Assembly (NCBI GenBank): GCA_021107945.1
Contig: JAIORV010000120.1
Coordinates: 1-46,875 of the forward strand
Source of the DNA: Vulcanimicrobiota bacterium
GTDB taxonomy: Bacteria > Vulcanimicrobiota > JAJTBE01
Reading direction: 5' to 3'
Length of the DNA stretch: 46,875 bases
The stretch's first letter is position 1. The number at the start of each line of letters is the position of its first letter. A program made the position numbers and the translations under genes. Positions 7,956 to 16,715 of this stretch are shown in pieces. A model generated the notes under the pieces. The model worked only from the letters and a program-made list of their open reading frames with translations. It was not told the DNA's origin and did no database searches.

Positions 7956-9017
7956 ATGAACCATAACATAAACAACATCCTCATAATCCATACCCACGGC
8001 GGGCTGGGTGATCTTCTCCTTTCAACGCCTGTTTTCCATAGTCTGAAGGCGGAATTTCCTCATGCCAAAATAACCGCCATGGTCAAAAAATCATTTGTGG
8101 ATGTGGTGTCGGGAAACCCGAAGATTGACAATATTATTCCAATCCCTCCGGACATGTGCGAAGGATTCAAACGGTTCGGCGAGCAGAGGAAGATGATACT
8201 GGAAGGGAAATACGATATGGCGATTGTCCTCTGGAGCACCGCAAGGGAGGCATATCTGACGTACCTGTCGGGAATTCCCATCCGTGTCGGCCAGGCAGGC
8301 AGGCTTCTCTATTCGTTCATGTTCACCCACAAAGTTACGCGCAGGTCGGACAAGGGTGACGAGGAAAGCCACTGGGTCGAGAATCAGCTTGATTTTGTGA
8401 GATCGCCGGGGATTGAGCCCAGGGACAAAAGCATCTTTTTCCATATACCGGAAAAGGCGAAGGAATTCATAGACAAGCTTTTGAAAGAAGAAGGAGTGAA
8501 GGAAGATGATTTTCTCATAGGCTTTCATTCCACAAAGGGGCTTGCAGTTGACGGCAAAAGGTGGCCTGTTAAAAAATTCGCATCATTTGCCCGGGGGCTT
8601 GCCGAAAGGTTTGATGCAAAGGTAGTATTCACGGGGTCGCCCTCGGAGAAGGATCTTGTTGAGGAAATTCGCAGCCATGTGCCGGCTCCATCGCTCAGTG
8701 TCGCCGGGAGGACGGACATTAAACAGATGGGCGCATTGATTAAGCGATGCAGGTTGTTCGTATGTCCAGACTCGGGACCCATGCACATTGCCGCCGCCCT
8801 GAAAACACCGGTTGTGGGGATTTATGGACTGAAAGAGGATTACCCAAAAAGATGGGCTCCTTATGACTGCGAGCATGAAATTGTGCGCCTGGATAAAATC
8901 CCATGCAGCCAAAAGTGCATAAAAGCCGATTGCCCCAGGTTTTCCTGCTATGAGGCGATTCCAGACGATATGGTAATTGACTCTGCAGTCAAACTGATGA
9001 ATAGAATTGGAAAATGA
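7956..9017 (+). CDS. GT9-family heptosyltransferase
   Basis: A 353-residue glycosyltransferase of family 9, the ADP-heptose:LPS heptosyltransferase group, which adds heptose to the LPS inner core on the cytoplasmic face. The N-terminal Rossmann half shows HTHGGLGDLLLSTPVFHSL (about residues 13-31). The C-terminal half has LIGFHSTKG and RWPVKKFASFARGLAERF, then the nucleotide-sugar motif CPDSGPMHIAAALKTPVVGIYG. A C-terminal cysteine cluster (IPCSQKCIKADCPRFSC) is also typical of the family. The ATG lacks a clear ribosome site. It opens a run of envelope genes and is followed after four bases by a GT4 gene. A heptose-7-phosphate kinase at 17321 fits this substrate. Confidence 0.9.
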   Translation: MNHNINNILIIHTHGGLGDLLLSTPVFHSLKAEFPHAKITAMVKKSFVDVVSGNPKIDNIIPIPPDMCEGFKRFGEQRKMILEGKYDMAIVLWSTAREAYLTYLSGIPIRVGQAGRLLYSFMFTHKVTRRSDKGDEESHWVENQLDFVRSPGIEPRDKSIFFHIPEKAKEFIDKLLKEEGVKEDDFLIGFHSTKGLAVDGKRWPVKKFASFARGLAERFDAKVVFTGSPSEKDLVEEIRSHVPAPSLSVAGRTDIKQMGALIKRCRLFVCPDSGPMHIAAALKTPVVGIYGLKEDYPKRWAPYDCEHEIVRLDKIPCSQKCIKADCPRFSCYEAIPDDMVIDSAVKLMNRIGK

Positions 9018-9021
9018 TTAC

Positions 9022-10167
9022 ATGAAAAGCGTACTTCACATAATTACAGATTCGCACCCGTTCGGCGGAGCTCAGAGAAACACATGGCTTTCCGTCAGCG
9101 AATCCGCCCCGGAATTCCAGCAACATCTCGCTTGTGGAAAGGGAGACGAGTTTCCCGCGATTTGCAAAAAAAATAAAGTCCCATTTCACCGCATAGACGG
9201 GCTTACTAACAGTTTCGCCCCACTGTCGGATCTAATGGCGATATATAATATGTGGAAATTGATGAGGGAGAAAAAATTTGATATCGTTCACTTGCATTCA
9301 AGCAAAGCGGGGATCCTGGGAAGAATCGCCGCGAAGCTTGCCGGAACTCCCCTGAAAATTTTCACGATTCATGGAGTATCATTTGATTTTGAGCTGAGAC
9401 CCAAAAGTGCGCCGATCCTCCTTTTTATGGAAAAATTTGTCGCCCGCTTTACCGACGGCATAGTCTCGGTGGCACAAAATTGTAAGGACGATTTTGTGAA
9501 AAAGGGAGTCTGCAGTTCCGATAAAATTCGTGTCATATACAGCGCTATTGAGTTCGAGCCTATCGATAACGCAGCAGGCGGAGACGAAAAACGGGCGGAA
9601 TTGGGCATATCTCCTGATGAATTTGTAGTAGGCGCAGTGGGACATTTTCGAAAGGCGAAGGGATATGAATACCTTGTGGAATCTGCCCCCATAGTGCTTG
9701 AGAAATACCCGGACACCCGTTTTGTCATAGTGGGGGACGGGCCTGAAAAACCTGATATAGAGAGAAGAATAAAAGAAGCAAATCTTGAAGATAAATTTAT
9801 ATTAGCTGGCAATCGTGATGATGTGCCGGATCTGCTGAAGATAATGGACATCTTCTGTCGGCCTTCGATTCACGAGGGGCTGGGACGTGCCCTGACCGAG
9901 GCGATGTATGCGGAATTGCCCCCGGTTGTAACGGATATTTGGGGAACAAGGGAGATATGCCAGGACGGAAAAACAGGGATTTTAGTGCCGATAAGAGAGC
10001 CCGAAGCCCTTGCCGAAGGTATAATCAAGTTAAGGGAAAATCCGGATCTTGCAGACGAAATAGGAAAAAACGCAAGGGAAAAGGTTGGGGGAATGTTCGC
10101 CGTCGAAACAATGGTAAGGGGCATTGAAGATTATTACCGTGAATTGATGAGGGAGGAAAACAATTGA
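9022..10167 (+). CDS. Glycosyltransferase family 4
   Basis: A 381-residue retaining GT-B glycosyltransferase. Visible signatures: the acceptor-side loop FGGAQRN near the start, HLHSSKAGILGRIAAKLAG, the donor-domain opening VGHFRKAKGYEYLVES, the VIVGDGPEKPDIE strand, and the E-x7-E motif in IHEGLGRALTEAMYAE. I chose the ATG at 9022, four bases after the upstream stop, over an in-frame TTG at 9007 that lies inside the preceding gene; GGAAAA lies seven bases before 9022. It overlaps the next gene by four bases. It probably builds an envelope or surface polysaccharide; donor and acceptor sugars are unknown. Confidence 0.88.
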   Translation: MKSVLHIITDSHPFGGAQRNTWLSVSESAPEFQQHLACGKGDEFPAICKKNKVPFHRIDGLTNSFAPLSDLMAIYNMWKLMREKKFDIVHLHSSKAGILGRIAAKLAGTPLKIFTIHGVSFDFELRPKSAPILLFMEKFVARFTDGIVSVAQNCKDDFVKKGVCSSDKIRVIYSAIEFEPIDNAAGGDEKRAELGISPDEFVVGAVGHFRKAKGYEYLVESAPIVLEKYPDTRFVIVGDGPEKPDIERRIKEANLEDKFILAGNRDDVPDLLKIMDIFCRPSIHEGLGRALTEAMYAELPPVVTDIWGTREICQDGKTGILVPIREPEALAEGIIKLRENPDLADEIGKNAREKVGGMFAVETMVRGIEDYYRELMREENN

Positions 10168-11348
10168 AAATAGCTTTTGTTGTTCAGAGATATGGTCTTG
10201 AGGTTAACGGCGGAGCGGAATTGCTTGCCCGCTGGCTTGCCGAGCATCTCTTGAAATACTTTGACATCGATATCATCACCACAACGGCGATGGATTATAA
10301 TACATGGAAGCCACATTACCCGGAGGGAAAATCGGAGATAAACGGGGTGACCATCCACCGGTTCAATGTTTCAAAACCCAGGAATATGTTTTATTTCGAC
10401 CTTCTCTCGAAATTCGTGTTCCATTTAGGCCACCCGGCATTCCTTGAGAAAGCCTGGATGGATGCCCAGGGTCCTTACTGCCCCGATATGATTGAATTTA
10501 TAAAGAAAAATTATGACAATTACGATATTTTTCTATTTATTACATACCTTTATGCACACACACACATGGGACTTCCCGCCGCAGAAGGAAAAGTCGTGCT
10601 GATACCCGCCGCCCACGACGAGCCACCCCTGAGATTGTCCATATTCAAGGATGTGTTCAGGATCCCGTCGGGGTTTATATACAACACAATCGAGGAAAAA
10701 GAACTCCTGTCCAGGCGTTTTGATGTAGAAGAAAAACCGGGAATAATTGCAGGAGTCGGTATAAATCTGCCCGATAATGTTGACCCGGAAATTGCATTTG
10801 AAAAATTCCCTCAATTGAAAGGGAAGGATTATATCATCTTCGTGGGCAGAGTATCAACATCCAAGGATGCTGATGTTCTGGTGGATTATTTCCTGAAGTT
10901 CAGAGAAGAAACAGGACGTGAAATTTATCTCGTTATACTTGGCAAGGGAGAGATGATCGTGAAAGAGCATCCTGCAATCGTGCTGCCGGGTTTTGTCTCG
11001 GAAGATGAGAAGTTCTCGTTTATTAAAAACGCAAGGGCGCTTGTCAATCCGTCACGGTTTGAAAGCTTGTCTATGGTGCTGCTTGAAGCCTGGCTTATGG
11101 AAACCCCGGTTATGGTGAGCGGTAAATGCGAAGTAACGAGAAACCAGACCGTCAGAAGCGGTGGCGGTCTTTCTTTTGCCGACTACGATTCATTTCAAGA
11201 GGGACTTATCCAAATTCTTGACAACCGGGAAAAAGCGCATGAAATGGGTGTGTCGGGAAGGAAATATACCGAGGAAAATTATTCCTGGCAACATATAGAA
11301 GAGAAGATAAGCGAGTTTTTAAAAAGCATCCTGAAAAGTTTCGATTGA
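10164..11348 (+). CDS. Glycosyltransferase family 4
   Basis: A 394-residue GT-B enzyme. The N-terminus reads MKIAFVVQRYGLEVNGGAEL, with the GGAE loop of GT4. The donor half shows IIFVGRVSTSKDADVLVDYF, LVILGKGEM and the E-x7-E motif in RFESLSMVLLEAW. The start is a TTG, fixed by a GGGAGG ribosome site at 10149-10155 and a four-base TTGA overlap with the preceding stop, so translation is probably coupled. It belongs with the upstream GT9 and GT4 genes in one glycan-assembly operon. Specific sugar unknown. Confidence 0.88.
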   Translation: MKIAFVVQRYGLEVNGGAELLARWLAEHLLKYFDIDIITTTAMDYNTWKPHYPEGKSEINGVTIHRFNVSKPRNMFYFDLLSKFVFHLGHPAFLEKAWMDAQGPYCPDMIEFIKKNYDNYDIFLFITYLYAHTHMGLPAAEGKVVLIPAAHDEPPLRLSIFKDVFRIPSGFIYNTIEEKELLSRRFDVEEKPGIIAGVGINLPDNVDPEIAFEKFPQLKGKDYIIFVGRVSTSKDADVLVDYFLKFREETGREIYLVILGKGEMIVKEHPAIVLPGFVSEDEKFSFIKNARALVNPSRFESLSMVLLEAWLMETPVMVSGKCEVTRNQTVRSGGGLSFADYDSFQEGLIQILDNREKAHEMGVSGRKYTEENYSWQHIEEKISEFLKSILKSFD

Positions 11349-11382
11349 AGGAAATAAAATATATTCATAAAAACAGGCCGAT

Positions 11383-12348
11383 ATGAACATCAATAAGCAA
11401 AATATAACATTCTTATCATCGTTATTCCTGTTCGCCCTGTTTTTATTGCTGATATCTAATTTGTCTTGTACGCAGAAGGAAAAGGACAATCATCCAAAAC
11501 TGACTTCCACTGGTCCCAATATTTCTTCTGCCACACCGATAACCACATCGCCCTCCCTGTCGTCAAACCTGCCAGGGGAAATTGAGAATCCGAAAGACGG
11601 CGCGGTTATGTTTCTTGTGCCGGCAGGTGAGTTCATTATGGGCGCACAGAAGTCGGACAAGCAGGCGCATAAAAATGAGAAGCCCGCCCATAAAGTCAAT
11701 CTGGATGCTTTTTATATATACAAATACGAGGTAACATACCGGCAGTTCAAGAAATTCATGAAAGAGACGGGATACAAGCCCGGGGGCAACTGGGACAGGT
11801 TCGACAAGCCCGAGTTTCTGGATCACCCCGTGATGAATATTACATTTATCGATGCTATGCAATATTGCAAATGGGCCAAAGTAGAGCTTCCCACAGAGGC
11901 GCAATGGGAAAAAGCAGCCCGGGGAGCCGACGGCAGGCTATACCCCTGGGGGAACGATTGGAACCCCAACAAGTGTAACAACAGTGAGCTTGAAGATCCG
12001 GACCTGATTGCAAAGATGAACGCAATAACATCGGGCAGGGGAAGCCTTCCCGTGGGATCAATAAAAGCCGACACCTCGCCGTACGGAGTGATGGATATGG
12101 CGGGGAATATAAACGAGTGGTGCAGTGACCGGTACAAGGCCAGCTATTACAAGAAATCTCCATACAATAACCCGCCTGGACCCGACAAGGGATTCGAGCG
12201 CTCCACAAGAGGCGGCGCATGGAGCCTTCCGCCAACGAGGAGCAGGACAACTTCCAGATGGAGCGGCTCAGTTGAGAGCGAATTGGACGACTATGGCTTC
12301 CGTTGCATCCTCGATAAGGAAATGAGGAATTTTCCTCTAAGGAAATGA
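11383..12348 (+). CDS. FGE/SUMF1-domain lipoprotein lacking catalytic cysteines
   Basis: A 321-residue lipoprotein: a hydrophobic leader ends in the lipobox ISNLSC, with acylated Cys29, then a Ser/Thr/Pro linker to about residue 65. The rest is a formylglycine-generating-enzyme (FGE-sulfatase) domain: FLVPAGEFIMGAQ, KVNLDAFYIYKYEVTYRQF, VELPTEAQWEKAARGADGRL, YPWGND, GVMDMAGNINEWCSD, RGGAW and YGFRC. In active FGE two cysteines follow the RGG(S/A) motif; here that segment is SLPPTRSRTTSRW with no Cys, so formylglycine synthesis is unlikely and a binding role is more probable. The final ten residues are encoded by a dispersed repeat. It lies 34 bases after the glycosyltransferases. Confidence 0.85.
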   Translation: MNINKQNITFLSSLFLFALFLLLISNLSCTQKEKDNHPKLTSTGPNISSATPITTSPSLSSNLPGEIENPKDGAVMFLVPAGEFIMGAQKSDKQAHKNEKPAHKVNLDAFYIYKYEVTYRQFKKFMKETGYKPGGNWDRFDKPEFLDHPVMNITFIDAMQYCKWAKVELPTEAQWEKAARGADGRLYPWGNDWNPNKCNNSELEDPDLIAKMNAITSGRGSLPVGSIKADTSPYGVMDMAGNINEWCSDRYKASYYKKSPYNNPPGPDKGFERSTRGGAWSLPPTRSRTTSRWSGSVESELDDYGFRCILDKEMRNFPLRK

Positions 12349-12361
12349 GGAAATAAGGAAA
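12313..12361. repeat. 'cctctaaggaaatgagg' repeat running into the FGE-like gene
   Basis: The sequence gataaggaaatgaggaattt then tcctctaaggaaatgaggaa recurs at 34230-34282 (inverted), 35424-35466 and 45108-45147 (inverted). Here the repeat starts inside the upstream gene and supplies its last ten or so codons and its TGA. Confidence 0.8.
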
Positions 12362-12838
12362 AGGAAAACGGATAGCGGATTTGTTTCCACCACAGAGGAC
12401 ACAAAGTCCACAGAGGGTAATAGAGAACAGAACGCAGCGAACTGCGAACGGTTCTATATGAGGGACATTCCAGTCCCGATAAACGGATGACGGGTGCCAG
12501 ATCCCATTTCCTACTTCCCACTCCCATAAGATTAACCCCCGGATTTATCCGGGGGAAGAAGAGAATACACACACACCACTACCTCAGCCGCTTCAGCGGC
12601 TTCCCCATAAAAATAATGGATCTCGTTTCCCATTTCTCACCTCCCGATTGACAGGGAAAAATCAATGATTAGGGAAATAAACAAGAGACGACTTCAAGCT
12701 AGTCCTTATAGGTAATGAATTAATTATTTCATCATCTATAGCTTCAAAAACCGCCGGAAGCGACTGACCACGACTGACCGAACGATGGTGTTTTATTTTC
12801 ATGGGAAAACATAAAGCAATTTCGAAAGGAAAATCATA
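12362..12838. repeat. Repeat-filled gap with a 90-bp composite palindrome cassette
   Basis: In order: a degenerate accacagaggacacaaagtc copy (12391-12420), a gcgaac-type tract (12431-12450), a gggacattccagtcccgata copy (12457-12488), and a composite cassette (12523-12610). The cassette holds two perfect palindromes, CCCCCGGATTTATCCGGGGG (12536-12555) and AGCCGCTTCAGCGGCT (12586-12601). The same cassette recurs at 16954-17042. Positions 12620-12822 hold no recognisable gene; GAAAGGAAA before 12839 serves rtcB. Confidence 0.8.
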
Positions 12839-14296
12839 ATGGTGAAATGGTCTCAGATACTCGAGAGAATTGATGAGAATAGATGGAGACTCCCAAAATC
12901 GTACAAGGAAGGAATGCGGGTTGACGGCATAATTTTCGCTGACTCTCAATTGATGGAGATTATTGATCAGGAAAACGCCGTTGAGCAGGTGGCAAATGTC
13001 GCTTTCCTCCCGGGAATCGTTGGGCAATCCCTCGCAATGCCCGACATACACTGGGGTTATGGATTCCCTGTCGGGGGTGTCGCCGCAACCGATTATCATA
13101 AAGGTATTATATCGCCCGGTGGAATAGGGTTTGATATTAACTGCGGAGTCAGGCTTCTTTGCACGGACCTCACCCGGGAGGATGTGAAGAACCGTATTGA
13201 CACCCTGATTCGTGTGATATACAGCAATGTGCCTTGTGGCGTGGGAAAAGGCGGTAATATCCATCTTTCGCCGACAAAGGAATTATCAGGAGTTCTTGCA
13301 AAGGGAGCGAAATGGGCGGTTTCCAACGGTTACGGCACAAAGGAAGACCTGGAGCATACCGAGTCAAAGGGCAGGCTTATGGAAGCGGACCCGGATAAAG
13401 TGAGCAAGAAAGCAAGAAAAAGAGGAGCGGGACAGCTTGGCACTCTTGGTTCCGGCAACCATTTCATCGAGATTCAGGAGGTAAGGGAGATATTTGACGA
13501 GGAGGCGGCAAGTGCATTCGGTATTGAAAAGGGAATGATCACAATAATGATTCATACCGGGTCGCGCGGACTGGGGCATCAGGTTGCCACTGATTACCTT
13601 GAAATAATGGGGAATGCCCGTCGAAAATATGAGATTATCCTGCCGGATCGCCAGCTTGCATGCGCCCCCATAAAATCGGACGAGGGCAGAGACTACTTCG
13701 CTGCAATGGCTGCCGCCGCGAATTACGCCTGGGCAAACAGGCAGATGATCACCCACCTGGTTCGTGAGTCGTTTGAGAAGGTATTCAATAAGTCTGCTCA
13801 CAATCTGGGAATAAGGCAGGTTTATGACGTCGCCCACAATATCGCCAAGTTCGAGGAATACGAGATAGAAGGCAGGAAAAAGATGCTCTGTATTCATCGA
13901 AAAGGAGCGACAAGGTCGTTCGGTCCGGGTTCTTCAGAACTTCCGAAAGATCATAGGAAAATCGGGCAAGCTGTTTTAATTCCCGGTGATATGGGGCGTT
14001 ATTCATATCTGTTAAAAGGGACCGACTCCTCGGCAAAACTGAGTTTCTCCTCAACATGCCATGGCGCGGGCCGCATCATGAGCAGGAGAGCGGTTCTCAA
14101 AAAGTATAAGGGACGAGATGTCGCCGCGGAGCTCGAAGAGAGAGGAATTTTTGTTAAAGGTGCATCAAGACGGGGACTGATAGAAGAATCACCTGAAGCA
14201 TACAAAGATGTGGCAAATGTTGTAAATACTGCACATTCCGCAGGACTTGCGAAAAAAGTGGCAAAATTAAAACCCCTGGGAGTAATGAAGGGATAA
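12839..14296 (+). CDS. rtcB: RtcB-family RNA-splicing ligase
   Basis: A 485-residue RtcB ligase, which joins RNA 2',3'-cyclic-phosphate (or 3'-phosphate) ends to 5'-OH ends using GTP and Mn2+, repairing or splicing cleaved RNA. Visible metal and active-site motifs: MPDIHWGYGFPVGGVAA, GIGFDINCGVRLL (C102), LGSGNHFIEI (H208), HTGSRGLGHQV (H239), and HRKGATRSFGPG, whose H353 is the expected guanylylated histidine. The C-terminus SSTCHGAGRIMSR and ENVVNTAH-like segment (DVANVVNTAHSAGLA) are also typical. Length is normal. smpB begins one base after the stop, so the two are almost certainly co-translated. No archease partner is in the window. Confidence 0.95.
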   Translation: MVKWSQILERIDENRWRLPKSYKEGMRVDGIIFADSQLMEIIDQENAVEQVANVAFLPGIVGQSLAMPDIHWGYGFPVGGVAATDYHKGIISPGGIGFDINCGVRLLCTDLTREDVKNRIDTLIRVIYSNVPCGVGKGGNIHLSPTKELSGVLAKGAKWAVSNGYGTKEDLEHTESKGRLMEADPDKVSKKARKRGAGQLGTLGSGNHFIEIQEVREIFDEEAASAFGIEKGMITIMIHTGSRGLGHQVATDYLEIMGNARRKYEIILPDRQLACAPIKSDEGRDYFAAMAAAANYAWANRQMITHLVRESFEKVFNKSAHNLGIRQVYDVAHNIAKFEEYEIEGRKKMLCIHRKGATRSFGPGSSELPKDHRKIGQAVLIPGDMGRYSYLLKGTDSSAKLSFSSTCHGAGRIMSRRAVLKKYKGRDVAAELEERGIFVKGASRRGLIEESPEAYKDVANVVNTAHSAGLAKKVAKLKPLGVMKG

Positions 14297-14297
14297 C

Positions 14298-14771
14298 ATG
14301 GAAAAAAGAAAAGAAAAAACAATAACAACAAACAGGAAGGCGCGGTACGATTATCATATCCTGGATCGTATAGAAGCCGGCATCGCATTGACAGGCACAG
14401 AGGTGAAATCCTTGAGGGAAGGCAAGGCCAGTCTTATAGATGCTTACGCACGGATTGACGACGATGAAATTTGGCTTATTAGTTGCCATATTTCCGAATT
14501 TAAGCAGGGATCAATATTTAACCACGAGCCCCGCAGAAAACGAAAACTGCTCCTTCATAAAGCACAGATAAAGAGGTTGAACGGAAAAGTCATTGAGAAA
14601 GGCTTGACCTTGATACCCTTGCGTCTCTATTTCTCGGGACCATATATCAAAGTGGAGATTGGAGTGTGTCGCGGGAAACAGCAGTATGATAAGAGAAAGA
14701 CCATCAAGGAGAGAGAGGCGAAAAGGGAGATTGAAAGGGGGATGTCCTCCGGGAGGAAAAAGAATGGGTAA
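14298..14771 (+). CDS. smpB: SsrA-binding protein SmpB
   Basis: A 157-residue SmpB, which delivers tmRNA to ribosomes stalled on truncated mRNA for trans-translation. Signatures include TNRKARYDYHILDRIEAGIA, LTGTEVKSLREGKASLIDAY, the LHKAQIKRL helix region, LYFSGPYIKVEIGVCRGKQ and the basic tail DKRKTIKEREAKREIER that enters the mRNA channel. It starts one base after rtcB, and its last eight bases overlap the next gene. The tmRNA (ssrA) gene was not found in this window. Confidence 0.95.
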   Translation: MEKRKEKTITTNRKARYDYHILDRIEAGIALTGTEVKSLREGKASLIDAYARIDDDEIWLISCHISEFKQGSIFNHEPRRKRKLLLHKAQIKRLNGKVIEKGLTLIPLRLYFSGPYIKVEIGVCRGKQQYDKRKTIKEREAKREIERGMSSGRKKNG

Positions 14772-15756
14772 AAAGACAGGGAAAAAATTAAAAAGTCTTC
14801 TCGGTTTAATATTTGCTTTTGCACAGCAAGAGCGGTTCAGTCAGTCTTATGAAAAATCTCTCCGTCTTTTTATGGATCTGCCGCCACATAAAGGAATCGA
14901 GGCAATTAAATGGCAGGATCAAGATAAGAAAAATTTCCTCATGTGGTTCTGTTTCGAAGTTCTCCACAAGGATAAAACAATATGCGATCTATGGATAGAG
15001 GAAAATAAGGATAAATCAGGGGACATCCTGAATCTGGCAGGTAAGCTGAACAGGTCGAACCTTGCCCTGTATTACGTGGTTCACGAAAAGTGTAGCAGGG
15101 ACAAGTTGTATATGAGTGATCTCCTGTCACATACGGACATTCTTTTGTGGGAGCCTGTGATTTATCAACTGAGGGATAAGCCCCTCGTTTTTGGACTTCG
15201 TATAATCGACCTGGGAAAGGAGCTTCTTTCCACGGGTGATTTTTATGTCTTCCCGCGGGAAATATCAGAAGATATTCTCGGGTTTTTCCACAGGCATCTT
15301 CAGGGGTATTACGGGGAAGAGATCGAATCTCCCAGAGGCTTTCCCAGGGGAGCCGGCTATCTTCTCAACCACCTTCGCCTTACACTACAGCGCTCCGATG
15401 AATTTATAAGGCAAAAGAAGCAAAGAGAAAAAGAAATGGAAAAAGCCAAGATAAAAAAGCTCTGTTCCCATTTCATGGTGGAGGACTTTGAACTTGCCAT
15501 CCAAAAACTTGAGGAGCTTCCCAGTATTACATTCCTGGGGGAGGAGTCGGGATACAGATTTTACGAATGGTATCATGATCCAATGCTTACAGGAAAGGAT
15601 TATCCGAATGCAGGAATAGTCCTGACCCGTCAGAAACTCGTGATTCATTGCCTGGATATCAAATGCTTTGATGAATTAAAATCGAATATTATTGAGGTTA
15701 TGAAAGATGTCGCAAGCCATGTTTATGATATGGTAATCAGGAAGAAACAAGAGTAG
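14764..15756 (+). CDS. Hypothetical protein in the rtcB-smpB operon
   Basis: A 330-residue soluble protein. I place the start at the ATG at 14764, which has GGGAGG eight bases upstream and begins MGKKTGKKLKSLLGL; a longer in-frame reading from 14659 would overlap smpB by over 100 bases and is unlikely. The N-terminal half is helical. A central stretch, LYMSDLLSHTDILLWEPVI then FGLRIIDLG and GDFYVFPREI, forms a strand-rich unit reminiscent of the middle of SEC-C-type proteins. A coiled coil (RQKKQREKEMEKAKIKKL) follows near residues 220-237. The C-terminal part (GIVLTRQKLVIHCLDI) ends in a helix. It sits in a four-gene operon with RNA-repair and ribosome-rescue genes. Function unknown. Confidence 0.8.
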   Translation: MGKKTGKKLKSLLGLIFAFAQQERFSQSYEKSLRLFMDLPPHKGIEAIKWQDQDKKNFLMWFCFEVLHKDKTICDLWIEENKDKSGDILNLAGKLNRSNLALYYVVHEKCSRDKLYMSDLLSHTDILLWEPVIYQLRDKPLVFGLRIIDLGKELLSTGDFYVFPREISEDILGFFHRHLQGYYGEEIESPRGFPRGAGYLLNHLRLTLQRSDEFIRQKKQREKEMEKAKIKKLCSHFMVEDFELAIQKLEELPSITFLGEESGYRFYEWYHDPMLTGKDYPNAGIVLTRQKLVIHCLDIKCFDELKSNIIEVMKDVASHVYDMVIRKKQE

Positions 15757-15779
15757 GAATGAGAGGCAACGGTTAATTG

Positions 15780-16715
15780 ATGATAGACCCAGAAAAAATC
15801 AGCACTTATCCATTATCTGAGAGAAAAAACAAGGTTAAAATCGATGATTTTGTCGATCCCATAAAATCAGGAGAAGCTCGTCGAAATATTATAGATATAT
15901 TTCCGGATATTCTTGCCGGTAAAGATATAAAAGATTTGATAAAAGCAATATGTAAATGCCACAGGGAAAAAAAAGAGTTTATCCTGATGATGGGAGCGCA
16001 TGCCATAAAATGCGGGCTTTCACCCTTGATCATCGAGATGCTGAAAAGGGGCATTATAACACACCTTGCCGGGAATGGTGCGGTTGCGATTCATGATTTC
16101 GAAATCTCACTGATTGGACAGACAAGTGAGGATGTCGCCTCTGCCATCGAGGACGGCTCATTCGGGATGGCCTATGAAACTGGACACCACCTGAACCAGG
16201 CATATATCAGGGGAGCGATGGAAAACAAGGGCATGGGAGAGTCTGTGATTGACCTTATAAAAAGAATGTCCCCACCATACAAGGAATACAGCATTTTGCA
16301 CGCCGCAGGTGAATCGGGGGTTCCCCTGACAATTCATACATCAATTGGCACAGACATAATTCATCAGCATCCCGGTTGCAGCGGCGAAGCTCTGGGGAAA
16401 ACATCATACCAGGACTTTTTGAAAATTGCGGATACCCTGTCACGACTTGAGGGAGGTATAATTTTCAACCTGGGAAGTGCGGTAGTCTTGCCCGAGGTCT
16501 TTCTAAAAGCTTTGACAATTGTAAGAAATCTGGGGCACGAAGTGAGAAAATTCACAGCAGTAAACCTGGATATAATAGATCATTACCGCCCCCGTGTAAA
16601 TGTCCTCAACCGTCCCACTCAATCGGGAGGGAAAAGAATTTTCTTAAGAGGATCAATGGAAATTCTGGTTCCTTTGATTTTTTATGGTATATTTGAAGAA
16701 ATGGAGAACGGATAA
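15780..16715 (+). CDS. Deoxyhypusine synthase-like protein
   Basis: A 311-residue protein of the bacterial deoxyhypusine-synthase-like family, an NAD-binding Rossmann fold. Visible segments: ILMMGAHAIKCGLSPLIIEM, HLAGNGAVAIHDFEISLIG, SEDVASAIEDGSFGMAYETG, VPLTIHTSIGTDIIHQHP, and GGIIFNLGSAVVLPEVFLKA. Deoxyhypusine synthase modifies eIF5A in eukaryotes and archaea; bacteria lack that target, and related bacterial proteins include homospermidine-type enzymes, so the substrate here is open. I prefer the ATG at 15780 over a TTG three bases earlier. It lies 23 bases after the preceding gene, and the heptose kinase follows after a repeat-filled gap. Confidence 0.75.
   Translation: MIDPEKISTYPLSERKNKVKIDDFVDPIKSGEARRNIIDIFPDILAGKDIKDLIKAICKCHREKKEFILMMGAHAIKCGLSPLIIEMLKRGIITHLAGNGAVAIHDFEISLIGQTSEDVASAIEDGSFGMAYETGHHLNQAYIRGAMENKGMGESVIDLIKRMSPPYKEYSILHAAGESGVPLTIHTSIGTDIIHQHPGCSGEALGKTSYQDFLKIADTLSRLEGGIIFNLGSAVVLPEVFLKALTIVRNLGHEVRKFTAVNLDIIDHYRPRVNVLNRPTQSGGKRIFLRGSMEILVPLIFYGIFEEMENG

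Noticed and set aside
12536-12555. CCCCCGGATTTATCCGGGGG as a transcription terminator
   Set aside because: No T-run follows on either strand and the same unit recurs as part of a dispersed cassette.
14659-14763. Upstream extension of the 330-residue gene
   Set aside because: It would lie inside smpB and is basic out-of-frame sequence; the ATG at 14764 has a proper GGGAGG site.
14298-14771. tmRNA gene expected beside smpB
   Set aside because: I looked upstream and downstream for a tRNA-like acceptor end and tag-reading frame and saw none; operon genes fill the space.
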